Assembly: GCA_020634895.1 (NCBI GenBank)
Contig: JACKAV010000006.1
Location: 260,907-324,906 of the forward strand
DNA: 64,000 bases
Origin: Anaerolineales bacterium
GTDB lineage: Bacteria; Chloroflexota; Anaerolineae; Anaerolineales; Villigracilaceae
Direction: 5' to 3'
The notes below the pieces were generated by a model. It ran no database searches. It had not been told where the DNA came from and was given only the letters and a program-made list of their open reading frames with translations. The translations under genes were made by a program, and so were the position numbers. The stretch's first letter is position 1. Every line of letters starts with the position of its first letter. This document shows, one piece after another, positions 15,794 through 25,767 of the stretch.

Positions 15794-17200
15794 ATGCCGA
15801 AAACTTTATTTCAAAAAATCTGGGACTCGCACGTCGTCACCGAGCAGGAAGGCGCCCCAGCAGTCCTCTACATTGACCTGCACCTCGTCCACGAAGTGAC
15901 CTCGCCGCAAGCCTTCACCGGTCTGCGCCAGCGCGGACTCAAAGTCCGCCGCCCCGATAAGACTTTGGCGACGATGGATCATTCCATCCCAACCACGCCC
16001 ATTGACGTTCCGATTGCCGACGCGATGGCTGCCGCACAGATCAAGCAGATGGAAACCAATGCCGCTGATTTTGGCATCACCCTGCACGGCATGACCAGTC
16101 CGCATCGTGGTATTGTCCACGTGATCGGACCGGAACTTGGGCGTACCCAGCCCGGCATGACCATCGTCTGCGGCGACAGCCATACTGCCACACATGGCGC
16201 GTTCGGCGCCTTGGCGTTTGGAATTGGTACTTCCGAAGTGGAGCATGTCCTCGCCACGCAATGTCTTTTGCAGAAGAAACCCAAAACCTATGAAGTCCGC
16301 GTGGACGGCAAGCTGGGTCATGGTGTTTCTGCCAAAGACATCATCCTCGCGCTCATCGCCAAGATCGGCGTGGGTGGGGGGACGGGGCATGTTTTCGAGT
16401 ACACCGGCGAAGCCATCCGTGGATTAACGATGGAACAGCGCATGACCATCTGCAACATGTCCATTGAAGGCGGCGCGCGCGCTGGCATGATCGCTCCCGA
16501 TGACAACACCTTCGAATATCTGCACGGACGTGAATTTGCACCGAAAGGCGAAGAATGGGATAAAGCCGTTGCCAAGTGGCGCGCGCTTACCACCGATGAA
16601 GGCGCGACCTATGATAAATCCATCACCCTCAACGCCGCTGACCTCGAGCCGATGATCACCTATGGAACAAATCCCGGCATGGGTATGAAAATCACTGACC
16701 GTATTCCCCCCGTTGAGTCATTCACCGAAGCCTCGCAAAAAGCCGCCTTCGAAAAAGCCATGACGTACATGGGACTCCAGCCGGGTCAATCCCTGCTCGG
16801 TCAAAAAGTGGACGTGGTCTTCATTGGCTCCTGCACCAATTCGCGCATCTCTGATCTGCGTCTCGCCGCGGATATGTTGAAGGGACGCAAGGTTGCAAAT
16901 GGAACTCGCGTAATGGTCGTTCCCGGTTCGCAGGATGTGAAGAAGCAAGCCGAACAGGAAGGCTTGGATACTATCTTCAAAGAGTCTGGAGCCGAATGGC
17001 GCGAAGCAGGCTGCAGTATGTGTATTGCAATGAACTCGGACCAGTTGTCTCCTGGACAGTATGCTGTTTCAACCAGCAATCGTAATTTCGAGGGAAGACA
17101 AGGAAAGGGAGGGCGTACGTTCTTAGCCAGCCCCGTCACCGCTGCTGCAACTGCCATCCATGGCGTAGTCACAGACCCAAGAACGGTCCTCGGTAATTGA
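15794..17200 (+). CDS. leuC: 3-isopropylmalate dehydratase large subunit
   Basis: A 468-residue aconitase-family protein that isomerises 2- to 3-isopropylmalate with LeuD. [4Fe-4S] ligands are visible in FIGSCTNSR and in AGCSMCIAMN. Other motifs: GDSHTATHGAFGALAFGIGTSEVEHVLATQ and STSNRNFEGRQGKGG near the end. At 468 residues it is the bacterial E. coli-like long form rather than the archaeal short form. leuD follows after 79 bp of palindrome-containing spacer. Confidence 0.95.
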   Translation: MPKTLFQKIWDSHVVTEQEGAPAVLYIDLHLVHEVTSPQAFTGLRQRGLKVRRPDKTLATMDHSIPTTPIDVPIADAMAAAQIKQMETNAADFGITLHGMTSPHRGIVHVIGPELGRTQPGMTIVCGDSHTATHGAFGALAFGIGTSEVEHVLATQCLLQKKPKTYEVRVDGKLGHGVSAKDIILALIAKIGVGGGTGHVFEYTGEAIRGLTMEQRMTICNMSIEGGARAGMIAPDDNTFEYLHGREFAPKGEEWDKAVAKWRALTTDEGATYDKSITLNAADLEPMITYGTNPGMGMKITDRIPPVESFTEASQKAAFEKAMTYMGLQPGQSLLGQKVDVVFIGSCTNSRISDLRLAADMLKGRKVANGTRVMVVPGSQDVKKQAEQEGLDTIFKESGAEWREAGCSMCIAMNSDQLSPGQYAVSTSNRNFEGRQGKGGRTFLASPVTAAATAIHGVVTDPRTVLGN

Positions 17201-17279
17201 TAATCTGAAACTCGAATATCGATTATCCAATATCGTTTTCCCAACCTGAAACCTGGCACTTGAAACCTGGAACCCAATT

Positions 17280-17858
17280 ATGGCTCAATTCACAACCTTA
17301 ACCTCCCGCATGATCCCGATTCCCGTCAACGACATCGACACGGATCAGATCATCCCTGCGCAATTTCTCAAAGTGACCGACAAGAACGGTCTCGCCGACG
17401 CGCTCTTCTTTAACTGGCGCTACAACGACGATAAATCTCCGAAAGAAGATTTCATCATCAACAAACCAGAGTCACAGGGCGCACAAATTCTCCTGGCTGG
17501 AGACAACTTCGGCTGCGGTTCGAGCCGCGAACACGCTCCCTGGGCGCTCACCAGTTGGGGCATCCGCGCGGTCATCAGCACATCCTTTGCAGATATCTTC
17601 CGCAACAACTCCCTGAAGAATGGACTCATTCCCATCATCGTGGATGACGAGACTCACAAGATGCTTTTCGACCTTGTGGAAGAAGCGCCTCGCGCCGAAC
17701 TGACAGTTGATCTTGCTTCTCAAACAGTTTCCTTCCCCGGCGGTTCGTTCACATTCCCCATCGATCAATTCAACAAGACCTGCCTGCTCAACGGCGTGGA
17801 CGAACTTGGCTACATCATGGGCTTTGAGAAAGAGATCGCTGAATATGAAAGCAGGTAA
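17280..17858 (+). CDS. leuD: 3-isopropylmalate dehydratase small subunit
   Basis: A 192-residue swivelling-domain subunit partnering LeuC. Characteristic motifs are IPVNDIDTDQIIPAQFL, FGCGSSREHAPWAL and FADIFRNNSLKNGLIPI. The length fits the bacterial LeuD of about 190-200 residues. The 79-bp spacer before it contains repeated CCTGGCACTTGAAACCTGGAA-like and ATCGATTATCCAATATCG stretches, another small palindromic repeat. Confidence 0.95.
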   Translation: MAQFTTLTSRMIPIPVNDIDTDQIIPAQFLKVTDKNGLADALFFNWRYNDDKSPKEDFIINKPESQGAQILLAGDNFGCGSSREHAPWALTSWGIRAVISTSFADIFRNNSLKNGLIPIIVDDETHKMLFDLVEEAPRAELTVDLASQTVSFPGGSFTFPIDQFNKTCLLNGVDELGYIMGFEKEIAEYESR

Positions 17859-17867
17859 GAGGACATT

Positions 17868-17930
17868 GGTAAATTGGTACATTGGGAAACTGATATATCA
17901 ATTTACTGATCTGCCAATTTACCAAGATAC
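17868..17930. repeat. GGTAAATTGGTACATTGGGAAA palindromic spacer
   Basis: An imperfect inverted repeat (GGTAAATTGGTACATTG against CTGCCAATTTACCAAG, with ATATATCAATTTAC inside) separates leuD from cimA. Close relatives lie at 13876-13915 before leuA and inside glyQS at 37887-37943. Confidence 0.6.
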
Positions 17931-17936
17931 AAACTT

Positions 17937-19490
<1,554 letters not shown>

Positions 19491-19495
19491 AATTG

Positions 19496-19562
19496 GTAGG
19501 GGCGGGGTCTCCCCGCCCAAAGCTCGAAACACAATAATCAGGGCGAGAGAACCTTGCCCCTA
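19496..19562. repeat. GTAGGGGC...GCCCCTAC palindromic repeat
   Basis: GTAGGGGCGGGGTCTCCCCG at the left and CTTGCCCCTACG at the right form the ends of a 67-bp palindromic element between cimA and leuB. The ends match those of the REP units near the RAYT gene (33484-33977) and the copy inside glyQS (38818-38910). Confidence 0.75.
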
Positions 19563-19580
19563 CGAAATGGAAGATCATAG

Positions 19581-20645
19581 ATGAATTTCAAAATCACCTT
19601 ACTCCCCGGCGACGGCATCGGACCTGAAGTGGTCGGCGAAGCCGTGCGGGTACTGGAAACCATAGCTGGCAAATACAAGCACTCATTCGATTTCCAAGAA
19701 CGCTTGATGGGCGGATGTTCGATTGATAAATATGGTTCATCGCTCACCGATGAAACGCTCGCTGACTGTGTCGCCTCTGATTCTGTTCTGCTGGGTGCTG
19801 TTGGCGGACCAAAATGGGATGACCCCAACGCCAAGGATCGTCCCGAGCGCGGTCTGCTCGCTCTGCGCAAAGGACTCGGTGTGTTCGCCAATTTGCGCCC
19901 GGTCAAAGTCCACCCGGCATTGGTGGACGGGTCTCCGCTCAAACCGGAAAAACTACAAGGCGTGGACATCCTCGTCTTGCGCGAGTTGACTGGCGGTTTA
20001 TACTTCGGCTTCCCAAAAGGACGTGACGTCAAAGATGGACGCGAGCGTGCGGTGGATACGCTCGAATATTATGACTACGAAATTAAACGCATCATGAAAC
20101 TTGCTTTCGAACTTGCAAAGGGACGCAAGAAAAAAGTCACCTCGGTGGATAAAGCCAACGTGCTTGAATCCTCGCGCTTATGGCGTCAGATCGCGACTCA
20201 GGTTGGGAAGGAGAATCCAGACGTTGAGTTGGAACATGTTCTGGTAGACACCGCCTCAATGAGACTGATAACGGGTCCGGCATGGATGGATGTGGTCGTC
20301 ACTGAGAATATGTTCGGCGACATCCTCACGGATGAAGCGTCTGTGCTGGCTGGGTCGATGGGGATGCTGCCCTCTGCCAGTTTGGGCGAATCAACTGTCG
20401 GCCTATACGAGCCGATCCACGGTTCGGCACCCGATATCGCCGGGAAGGGAATCGCAAATCCAATTGGTACGATCCTCTCCACGGCGATGATGCTGCGTCA
20501 CTCGTTGAAATTGGAAGCGGAAGCGGCATCCATTGAAAAAGCTGTGGACGCGGTCATCACTGCCGGGGCGCGGACAGCCGATATCGGCGGAAAATTATCC
20601 ACCCGTCAAATGGCGGATGAAATTATTAAACATATAGGAGAATGA
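19581..20645 (+). CDS. leuB: 3-isopropylmalate dehydrogenase
   Basis: A 354-residue NAD-dependent decarboxylating dehydrogenase. Motifs: LLPGDGIGPEVVGEAV at the N-terminus, LRELTGGLYFG, YYDYEIKRIMKLAF, VLESSRLWR, NMFGDILTDEASVLAGSMGMLPSAS and YEPIHGSAPDIAGKGIANPIG (the NAD-specifying loop). With cimA in the operon it probably also acts on erythro-3-methylmalate. Length is normal. ilvE starts 3 bp after its stop. Confidence 0.95.
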   Translation: MNFKITLLPGDGIGPEVVGEAVRVLETIAGKYKHSFDFQERLMGGCSIDKYGSSLTDETLADCVASDSVLLGAVGGPKWDDPNAKDRPERGLLALRKGLGVFANLRPVKVHPALVDGSPLKPEKLQGVDILVLRELTGGLYFGFPKGRDVKDGRERAVDTLEYYDYEIKRIMKLAFELAKGRKKKVTSVDKANVLESSRLWRQIATQVGKENPDVELEHVLVDTASMRLITGPAWMDVVVTENMFGDILTDEASVLAGSMGMLPSASLGESTVGLYEPIHGSAPDIAGKGIANPIGTILSTAMMLRHSLKLEAEAASIEKAVDAVITAGARTADIGGKLSTRQMADEIIKHIGE

Positions 20646-20648
20646 GTT

Positions 20649-21569
20649 ATGGGCATGGAATCCAAATATATATGGAAGAATGGCGAATTGGTGCCTTTTG
20701 AACAGGCGACCGTACATTTTTTGACACCGGCATTGCATTACGGGGCGGCGGTTTTTGAAGGGATTCGGGCATATAACACTCCAAAGGGACCGGCGATCTT
20801 CCGCCTGCATGAGCATGTGGAGCGATTGTTCGCCTCGGCACGTGTGTTGGGTTTTCGCGATTTTCCGTGGAGTTTTGATGATGTCATGAAGGGACATCGC
20901 GACACGGTGCGCGAGAATGGTTTTGCGGATTGTTATATCCGCCCTCTGATCTTTTTGGATGGCGGCGGCTGGAATCTTAATGTGGATTATGGCAAGCCAT
21001 CCCTGATGATCGCGGTTTGGGAGTGGAATAACTATCTCGGCGACGATGCGCTCGCAAAGGGCATCCGCGCGAATATCTCAACTTATACGCGTCATCACGT
21101 CAACATTTCAATGACCAAGGCGAAAATTTCCGGCAACTATGCCAACAGCATTCTGGCAAAGACCGAGTCGGAGCGCAACGGATTTCAAGAAGCGATCATG
21201 CTCGATGCCCAGGGTTATGTTGCGGAATGCACGGGCGAAAATCTGTTTGTCGTGCGCGACGGGGTGATCTATACACCGTCCACGGCGCCGGTGTTGGAAG
21301 GCATTACGCGCAGTTCGTTGTACACCATTGCCAAAGACCTTGGTTACGAGGTAAAGGAAGTTCCCATTTCCCGCGACCAGCTTTACATCGCGGATGAGGT
21401 CTTCGTTTGCGGGACTGCCGCCGAGGTAATTGGTTTGAGCGAGATCGACTATCGCAAGATCGGCGATGGGCGCACTGGTCCCATTACGCGTAAACTGCAG
21501 GAAGTATTCCACGACGCGATCCGCGGCAAGGTGGCGAAATACGAATCGTGGTGCGATTACGTGGCGTAA
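20649..21569 (+). CDS. ilvE: Branched-chain amino acid aminotransferase
   Basis: A 306-residue fold-type IV PLP aminotransferase performing the last step of Val, Leu and Ile synthesis. Motifs: IWKNGELVPFEQATVH, LHYGAAVFEGIRAY, KISGNYANSILAK, ECTGENLFVVRDG, GITRSSLYTIAKDLGYEV and DEVFVCGTAAEV. Two possible starts (Met1, Met3) lie behind a GGAG box; the first is given. It closes the operon, and the next gene (rpsB) has its own promoter after a 325-bp gap. Confidence 0.94.
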   Translation: MGMESKYIWKNGELVPFEQATVHFLTPALHYGAAVFEGIRAYNTPKGPAIFRLHEHVERLFASARVLGFRDFPWSFDDVMKGHRDTVRENGFADCYIRPLIFLDGGGWNLNVDYGKPSLMIAVWEWNNYLGDDALAKGIRANISTYTRHHVNISMTKAKISGNYANSILAKTESERNGFQEAIMLDAQGYVAECTGENLFVVRDGVIYTPSTAPVLEGITRSSLYTIAKDLGYEVKEVPISRDQLYIADEVFVCGTAAEVIGLSEIDYRKIGDGRTGPITRKLQEVFHDAIRGKVAKYESWCDYVA

Positions 21570-21577
21570 TTTATGTC

Positions 21578-21742
21578 AGACCCCGGAGATTTTCGGGGAG
21601 TGTCCATCATGGAAGATAAAGAGATCCTTCACCACAGAGGGCACAGAGTTCACCGAGAAAAACAAAGGTAAATCTCTGTGGTGAATATCCACTAATTACT
21701 TCCGAATGTAGACACTCCTGATTTTCGAAATTTCCGGGGTCT
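21578..21742. repeat. MITE-like nested inverted repeat
   Basis: The outer arms AGACCCCGGAGA (21578) and TTTCCGGGGTCT (ending 21742) and the adjoining GGAGTGTC/GACACTCC enclose a second perfect 12-bp inverted repeat TTCACCACAGAG (21628-21639)/CTCTGTGGTGAA (21674-21685). The whole unit is 165 bp, lacks coding capacity and fills half of the ilvE-rpsB gap. It looks like one mobile palindrome inserted in another. Confidence 0.7.
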
Positions 21743-21754
21743 TTTTGATTCCTG

Positions 21755-21894
21755 TGTTATAATCCCGCCGCTTCCAAAAGGGAGCACATCTTGCCTGGGA
21801 CGGGCAACAAGCGTCCCTGAGCGGGTAATCATCCCCGCTAAACTTATTCCGTTCCGCACAAGCGCGTGTTGGAGAACGGAAAACTAGGAGAACC
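21755..21894 (+). promoter_or_regulatory. Extended -10 promoter and structured leader of rpsB
   Basis: TGTTATAAT (21755-21763) is an extended -10 element; no good -35 box is seen. The 130-nt 5' leader can form several stems: TTGCC/GGCAA, GGGACG/CGTCCC, AGCGGG/CCCGCT and CCGTTC/GAACGG, the last just before the AGGAGAA ribosome-binding site. Ribosomal protein S2 leaders are often autoregulatory; that role is inferred here. Confidence 0.45.
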
Positions 21895-22788
21895 ATGGCT
21901 AATATTTCCATGAAAGCCCTGCTTGAAAGCGGCGTCCATTTCGGTCACCGTACCAACAAGTGGGATCCCCGTATGAAGCCGTACATCTTCACAGAACGCA
22001 ACGGCATTCATATTCTCGACCTTCAACAGACCGTTAAACTGGCGAACACCGCCTACGGTATTATTCGCGATACGGTTGCCAACGGCGGAATTGTCCTCTT
22101 CGTCGGTACCAAGCGTCAGGCGCAGGAAACCGTAATGGAAGAAGCAACCCGCTGCAATATGCCTTACGTCACCGAACGCTGGCTGGGCGGTATGCTCACC
22201 AACTGGTCCACCATCAACCAGCGCATTCAGGAACTTGAACGCCTCGAGCATCTGCGCGACAGCGGCGAGATCAACCGCCTGACCAAGAAGGAAGGTTTGT
22301 TGATCGAACGTGAGATCACGCGCCTCTCGACCCGCCTGAGCGGTGTCCGCTCCATGAAGCGTGTCCCCGACCTGATCTTTATCGTCGACGTCGGACGTGA
22401 AGATGCCGCGGTGAATGAAGCCAACCTTTTGAACATCCCGATCGTCGCATTGGTAGATACCAATTGCAACCCCCAGAATATTGACTATGTGGTGCCGTCC
22501 AATGATGACGCCATCCGTGCCATTAAACTGTTGGTCTCCAAGATGGCTGATGCTGTCCTTGAAGGAAAAGCCATGCGCAAGGAAGAAGAACCTGAACAGG
22601 CAGGAGAAGCTCAGGCTGACGAAGCCAAGCCCAAGTCCCGCCCGGCGCGCAAGGTCGTTGAGACCGAAGAAGAAGTCAGCGATACGGATCTGCTTGGCGA
22701 ATCCACATTGGCTAAGTTGAACACATCCCGCACTGCTGATGAAGCCGAAGGCGAAAGCAAGCCGGAAGAAGCTCCCAAGGCTGAGTAG
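21895..22788 (+). CDS. rpsB: 30S ribosomal protein S2
   Basis: A 297-residue S2. The core (1-230) has MKALLESGVHFGHRTNKWDP, RNGIHILDLQQT, FVGTKRQAQ, RWLGGMLTN and VDTNCNPQNIDYVVPSNDDA. From about residue 225 there is a 70-residue acidic, Lys/Glu-rich tail (EEEPEQAGEAQADEA..., ending ESKPEEAPKAE) that E. coli S2 lacks; such tails occur in several phyla and are presumably disordered. tsf follows after 31 bp, the usual partnership. Confidence 0.96.
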   Translation: MANISMKALLESGVHFGHRTNKWDPRMKPYIFTERNGIHILDLQQTVKLANTAYGIIRDTVANGGIVLFVGTKRQAQETVMEEATRCNMPYVTERWLGGMLTNWSTINQRIQELERLEHLRDSGEINRLTKKEGLLIEREITRLSTRLSGVRSMKRVPDLIFIVDVGREDAAVNEANLLNIPIVALVDTNCNPQNIDYVVPSNDDAIRAIKLLVSKMADAVLEGKAMRKEEEPEQAGEAQADEAKPKSRPARKVVETEEEVSDTDLLGESTLAKLNTSRTADEAEGESKPEEAPKAE

Positions 22789-22819
22789 ACAATAAAGAAG
22801 AAAGTTCAAGGATAGTGAA

Positions 22820-23425
22820 ATGGAAATTACCACTGAAATGATCAAGCAATTGCGTGGGGCGACCAACGCTCCCATGCTGGATTGCCGTAAAGCCTTGCAG
22901 GAAGCCGACGGCGATTTTGACAAGGCTGTGGACTGGCTGCGCGAAAAAGGCATGGCAACCGCTGCCAAGCGCGCCGACCGCGACGCCTCCAACGGGACCG
23001 TTGAACTGTATTCCCACGGCGGCGGACGCGTGGGTGTGATGGTTGAGATCAACTGCGAAACCGACTTTGTTGCCCGCAACGAACAGTTCCGCACCCTCGC
23101 TCATGAGATCGCCCTGCAGATCGCTGCCGGCGCTCCCAAATACATCACCGCCGAAGAGATTCCCGCCGAAGAGCTCGAGCACGAGGCAGAGATTGCCCGT
23201 GTCCGCGCCAAGGAAGAGGGCAAGCCGGAAAACATCCTTCCGAAGATCGTGGAAGGACGCCTTGAAAAATTCAAGGATGAGGTCTGCCTTATGCGCCAGG
23301 CATACATCCGCGATGAGTCGATCACTATCGAGAAGCTCGTTCTCCAGAACGTGGCTGCCATCGGTGAGAACATCATCGTCCGACGTTTCCAGCGTTGGGA
23401 ACTCGGTGAAAGCATACAGAATTAA
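22820..23425 (+). CDS. tsf: Elongation factor Ts
   Basis: A 201-residue EF-Ts, the guanine-nucleotide exchange factor of EF-Tu. The N-terminal UBA-like domain (MIKQLRGATNAPMLDCRKAL, then KAVDWLREKGMATAAKRADR) is followed by the core signature VEINCETDFVARNEQF. It is the short form with one main dimerisation segment, as in Thermus, rather than the 280-residue E. coli form. A terminator follows at once, separating rpsB-tsf from pyrH in part. Confidence 0.95.
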   Translation: MEITTEMIKQLRGATNAPMLDCRKALQEADGDFDKAVDWLREKGMATAAKRADRDASNGTVELYSHGGGRVGVMVEINCETDFVARNEQFRTLAHEIALQIAAGAPKYITAEEIPAEELEHEAEIARVRAKEEGKPENILPKIVEGRLEKFKDEVCLMRQAYIRDESITIEKLVLQNVAAIGENIIVRRFQRWELGESIQN

Positions 23426-23430
23426 TTTTG

Positions 23431-23459
23431 AAAAGCCAGCCTTCGGGTTGGCTTTTTTT
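23431..23459 (+). terminator. Intrinsic terminator after tsf
   Basis: AAAGCCAGCC, a TTCG tetraloop, then GGTTGGCTTT followed by seven T residues. It marks the end of the rpsB-tsf transcript, possibly with read-through into pyrH 24 bp downstream. Confidence 0.85.
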
Positions 23460-23482
23460 CTATTACATTATCGGAGGCATGA

Positions 23483-24196
23483 ATGGCTGAATTGAAATAC
23501 AAAAGAATTCTGCTCAAGTTAAGCGGTGAAGCACTTGGCGGACCGATGGGGTACGGCATTGACGTTCAGGAAGCTGAATCGATCGCGAGCCGTATCAAGG
23601 AAGTCCATGATATGGGCGTGGATGTTGCTGTGGTGATCGGCGCTGGAAATCTGTGGCGCGGCAAACAGGGACTGGAACGCGGCATGGATCGCTCCAGCGC
23701 GGATTACATGGGCATGCTTGCCACCGTCATGAACGCCATGGCATTGATGGATGCGCTTGAACGGCTTGGAGTATTCACCCGCGTCATGTCTGCCATTGAG
23801 ATGCGAGCCATCGCCGAGCCTTACATCCGCCGACGCGCCATTCGCCACCTCGAAAAGGGACGCGTGGTCATCTTCGGTGCGGGGACGGGCAATCCCTTCT
23901 TCTCGACCGATACCGCCGCCGCATTACGCGCCACCGAGATCGACGCACAGGTGGTCATCAAAGCCACAAAGGTGGACGGTGTCTACGACTCCGACCCCAA
24001 GAAGAATCCCGATGCGAAGAAATTTGATGCGCTGAGCTATATCGACGTTCTCAACCGCCGTCTCGAAGTCATGGACAGCACTGCCATCACACTTTGTATG
24101 GAAAATAATCTTCCCATTCTCGTGGTGAACCTGTGGGACCCCAAAGCATTGACCCGCGCCTTGAACGGTGAACCGGTTGGAACACTTGTAAGTTGA
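23483..24196 (+). CDS. pyrH: Uridylate kinase
   Basis: A 237-residue bacterial UMP kinase of the amino-acid-kinase fold. Motifs: RILLKLSGEALGG, VAVVIGAGNLWRG, SADYMGMLATVMNAMAL, IFGAGTGNPFFSTDTAAALRA, KATKVDGVYDSDPKKNPDA and a C-terminal VVNLWDPKALTRAL. It makes UDP from UMP in the cytoplasm. rpsB-tsf-pyrH-frr is a classic conserved bacterial order. Confidence 0.96.
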   Translation: MAELKYKRILLKLSGEALGGPMGYGIDVQEAESIASRIKEVHDMGVDVAVVIGAGNLWRGKQGLERGMDRSSADYMGMLATVMNAMALMDALERLGVFTRVMSAIEMRAIAEPYIRRRAIRHLEKGRVVIFGAGTGNPFFSTDTAAALRATEIDAQVVIKATKVDGVYDSDPKKNPDAKKFDALSYIDVLNRRLEVMDSTAITLCMENNLPILVVNLWDPKALTRALNGEPVGTLVS

Positions 24197-24225
24197 TAAT
24201 CTGTTGAAATCGCATTGAAAAAACG

Positions 24226-24268
24226 CAAACTCACCTTGAACTCTGATTTTCGAGGTGAGTTTGTGTTT
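24226..24268 (+). terminator. Hairpin after pyrH
   Basis: CAAACTCACCT (24226-24236) pairs perfectly with AGGTGAGTTTG (24253-24263), followed by TGTTT. It lies in the 210-bp pyrH-frr gap, and probably terminates or attenuates transcription there; the rest of the gap shows nothing else clear. Confidence 0.6.
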
Positions 24269-24406
24269 AAACGTAGATAAATGCCGCACACACACTTGAT
24301 AGACTCTCGTTTTTTACCATAAACTATCAATATATTTTTCATCCCATAGCCTAAATTCTTGTTTTAAGGTATCCTTAGTAACGTAATCAATTCTTGGAGG
24401 AAGAGC

Positions 24407-24976
24407 GTGAGTACTGACGAAATCAAGAGCCTTTTGAAAGACGCCGAGACCCGAATGCAAGGTGCGATCCAATCCCTTGTTGACGATTTGAACAGCATCC
24501 GCACTGGGCGTGCCAGCCCGGCATTGGTGGAAAAATTATCGGTGGAATATTACGGCACCCCCACACCTCTAATGAACATGGCATCCATCAGTGCGCCGGA
24601 GCCGCGCACTCTGACGATCAAACCCTTTGACGCCGGCTCTCTCAAGGATATTGAAAAGGCGATTCGTGTCTCCGACTTGGGCGTGAATCCCAATTCTGAC
24701 GGTAAAGTCATCCACCTGAACCTCCCCCCGCTGACCGAGGAACGCCGCCGCGATCTTGTCAAGCACATGCACCATCGTCTCGAAGAGTCGCGCATTGCGG
24801 TCCGCAACGTCCGCCGTGATTCGCATAACGAGATCCGTGAATATGAGAAGGAAAAGCTCATAACAGAGGATGATCTCAAGCGCGGCGAAGAAGAATTGCA
24901 AAAGATCACCGATAAATACGTTGAAGAGATCGCCAAACTCGGTCAGAACAAAGAAAAAGATATCATGGAAGTCTAG
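24407..24976 (+). CDS. frr: Ribosome recycling factor
   Basis: A 189-residue RRF starting at a GTG (24407) after TTGGAGGAAG. The three-helix bundle signatures are DDLNSIRTGRASPALVEKL, TIKPFDAGSLKDIEKAI, LGVNPNSDGKVIHLNLPPLTEERR and RNVRRDSHNEIREYEKEK. It splits post-termination ribosomes with EF-G. Length is near 185 as in the family. uppS begins 44 bp downstream. Confidence 0.95.
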   Translation: MSTDEIKSLLKDAETRMQGAIQSLVDDLNSIRTGRASPALVEKLSVEYYGTPTPLMNMASISAPEPRTLTIKPFDAGSLKDIEKAIRVSDLGVNPNSDGKVIHLNLPPLTEERRRDLVKHMHHRLEESRIAVRNVRRDSHNEIREYEKEKLITEDDLKRGEEELQKITDKYVEEIAKLGQNKEKDIMEV

Positions 24977-25020
24977 TTTGCCGCTTTCGATGTCCCCCGG
25001 CATTGAAAAGGTTAATCCAT

Positions 25021-25767
25021 ATGACAGATACCCCCTTAAACATTCCGATGGAAAAGATTCCCCAGCACGTTGCCATGATCATGGATGGCAACGGACGTTG
25101 GGCGCTTCAACGCGGGCTGCCGCGCCTCGCAGGTCATAAAGCTGGAACGGAAAACCTGCGCCGGGTGATTCGCGCCACCGTTGAATTTGGCGTCAAGTAT
25201 CTGACGATCTACGCCTTTTCCACCGAGAATTGGGGGCGTCCGCCCGAGGAAGTGCAGGGGTTGATGTTCATCCTTCAGGATGTGATCGACCGCGAATTGG
25301 ATGAACTTAACAAGCAGGGTGTTCAACTCCGTCATATCGGCCGGCTTGAACGCCTTGACCCAAAGATCCAAAAGAAGGTACTGCACGCCATCGAACTGAC
25401 AAAACATAACGACCGGATGATTCTGAATGTAGCGTTCAACTACGGCGGACGCGATGAGATTGTCAACGCCGTACAGCACATTATCAGCGATGGCATCCCC
25501 GCCGAAGATGTAACGGATGAACTGATCAATCAATATCTGTACACGGCTGGTGTCCCTGACCCGGACCTGATCATCCGCACATCCGGCGAATTGCGCGTCA
25601 GCAACTTCCTGATCTGGCAGGCAGCCTATTCGGAGTGGTACATCACACCCACTTATTGGCCCGATTTCGATAAAGATGAGTATCGCCGTGCGCTGGAGGC
25701 ATTTGCCAACCGCGACAGGCGTTATGGAAAGGTATCTTCGGGGGAATTACAGGAATCCAATGCGTAG
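25021..25767 (+). CDS. uppS: Undecaprenyl diphosphate synthase (cis-prenyltransferase)
   Basis: A 248-residue cis-isoprenyl transferase from the ATG at 25021 (a TTG at 25003 is in frame but less likely). The catalytic Asp is D22 in AMIMDGNGRWA. Further motifs are LPRLAGHKAG, TIYAFSTENWGRP, LNVAFNYGGRDEIV, PDPDLIIRTSGELRVSNF and WQAAYSEWYITPTYWPDF. It makes the C55 lipid carrier for cell-wall or surface polysaccharides. Its stop overlaps the cdsA start. Confidence 0.95.
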   Translation: MTDTPLNIPMEKIPQHVAMIMDGNGRWALQRGLPRLAGHKAGTENLRRVIRATVEFGVKYLTIYAFSTENWGRPPEEVQGLMFILQDVIDRELDELNKQGVQLRHIGRLERLDPKIQKKVLHAIELTKHNDRMILNVAFNYGGRDEIVNAVQHIISDGIPAEDVTDELINQYLYTAGVPDPDLIIRTSGELRVSNFLIWQAAYSEWYITPTYWPDFDKDEYRRALEAFANRDRRYGKVSSGELQESNA

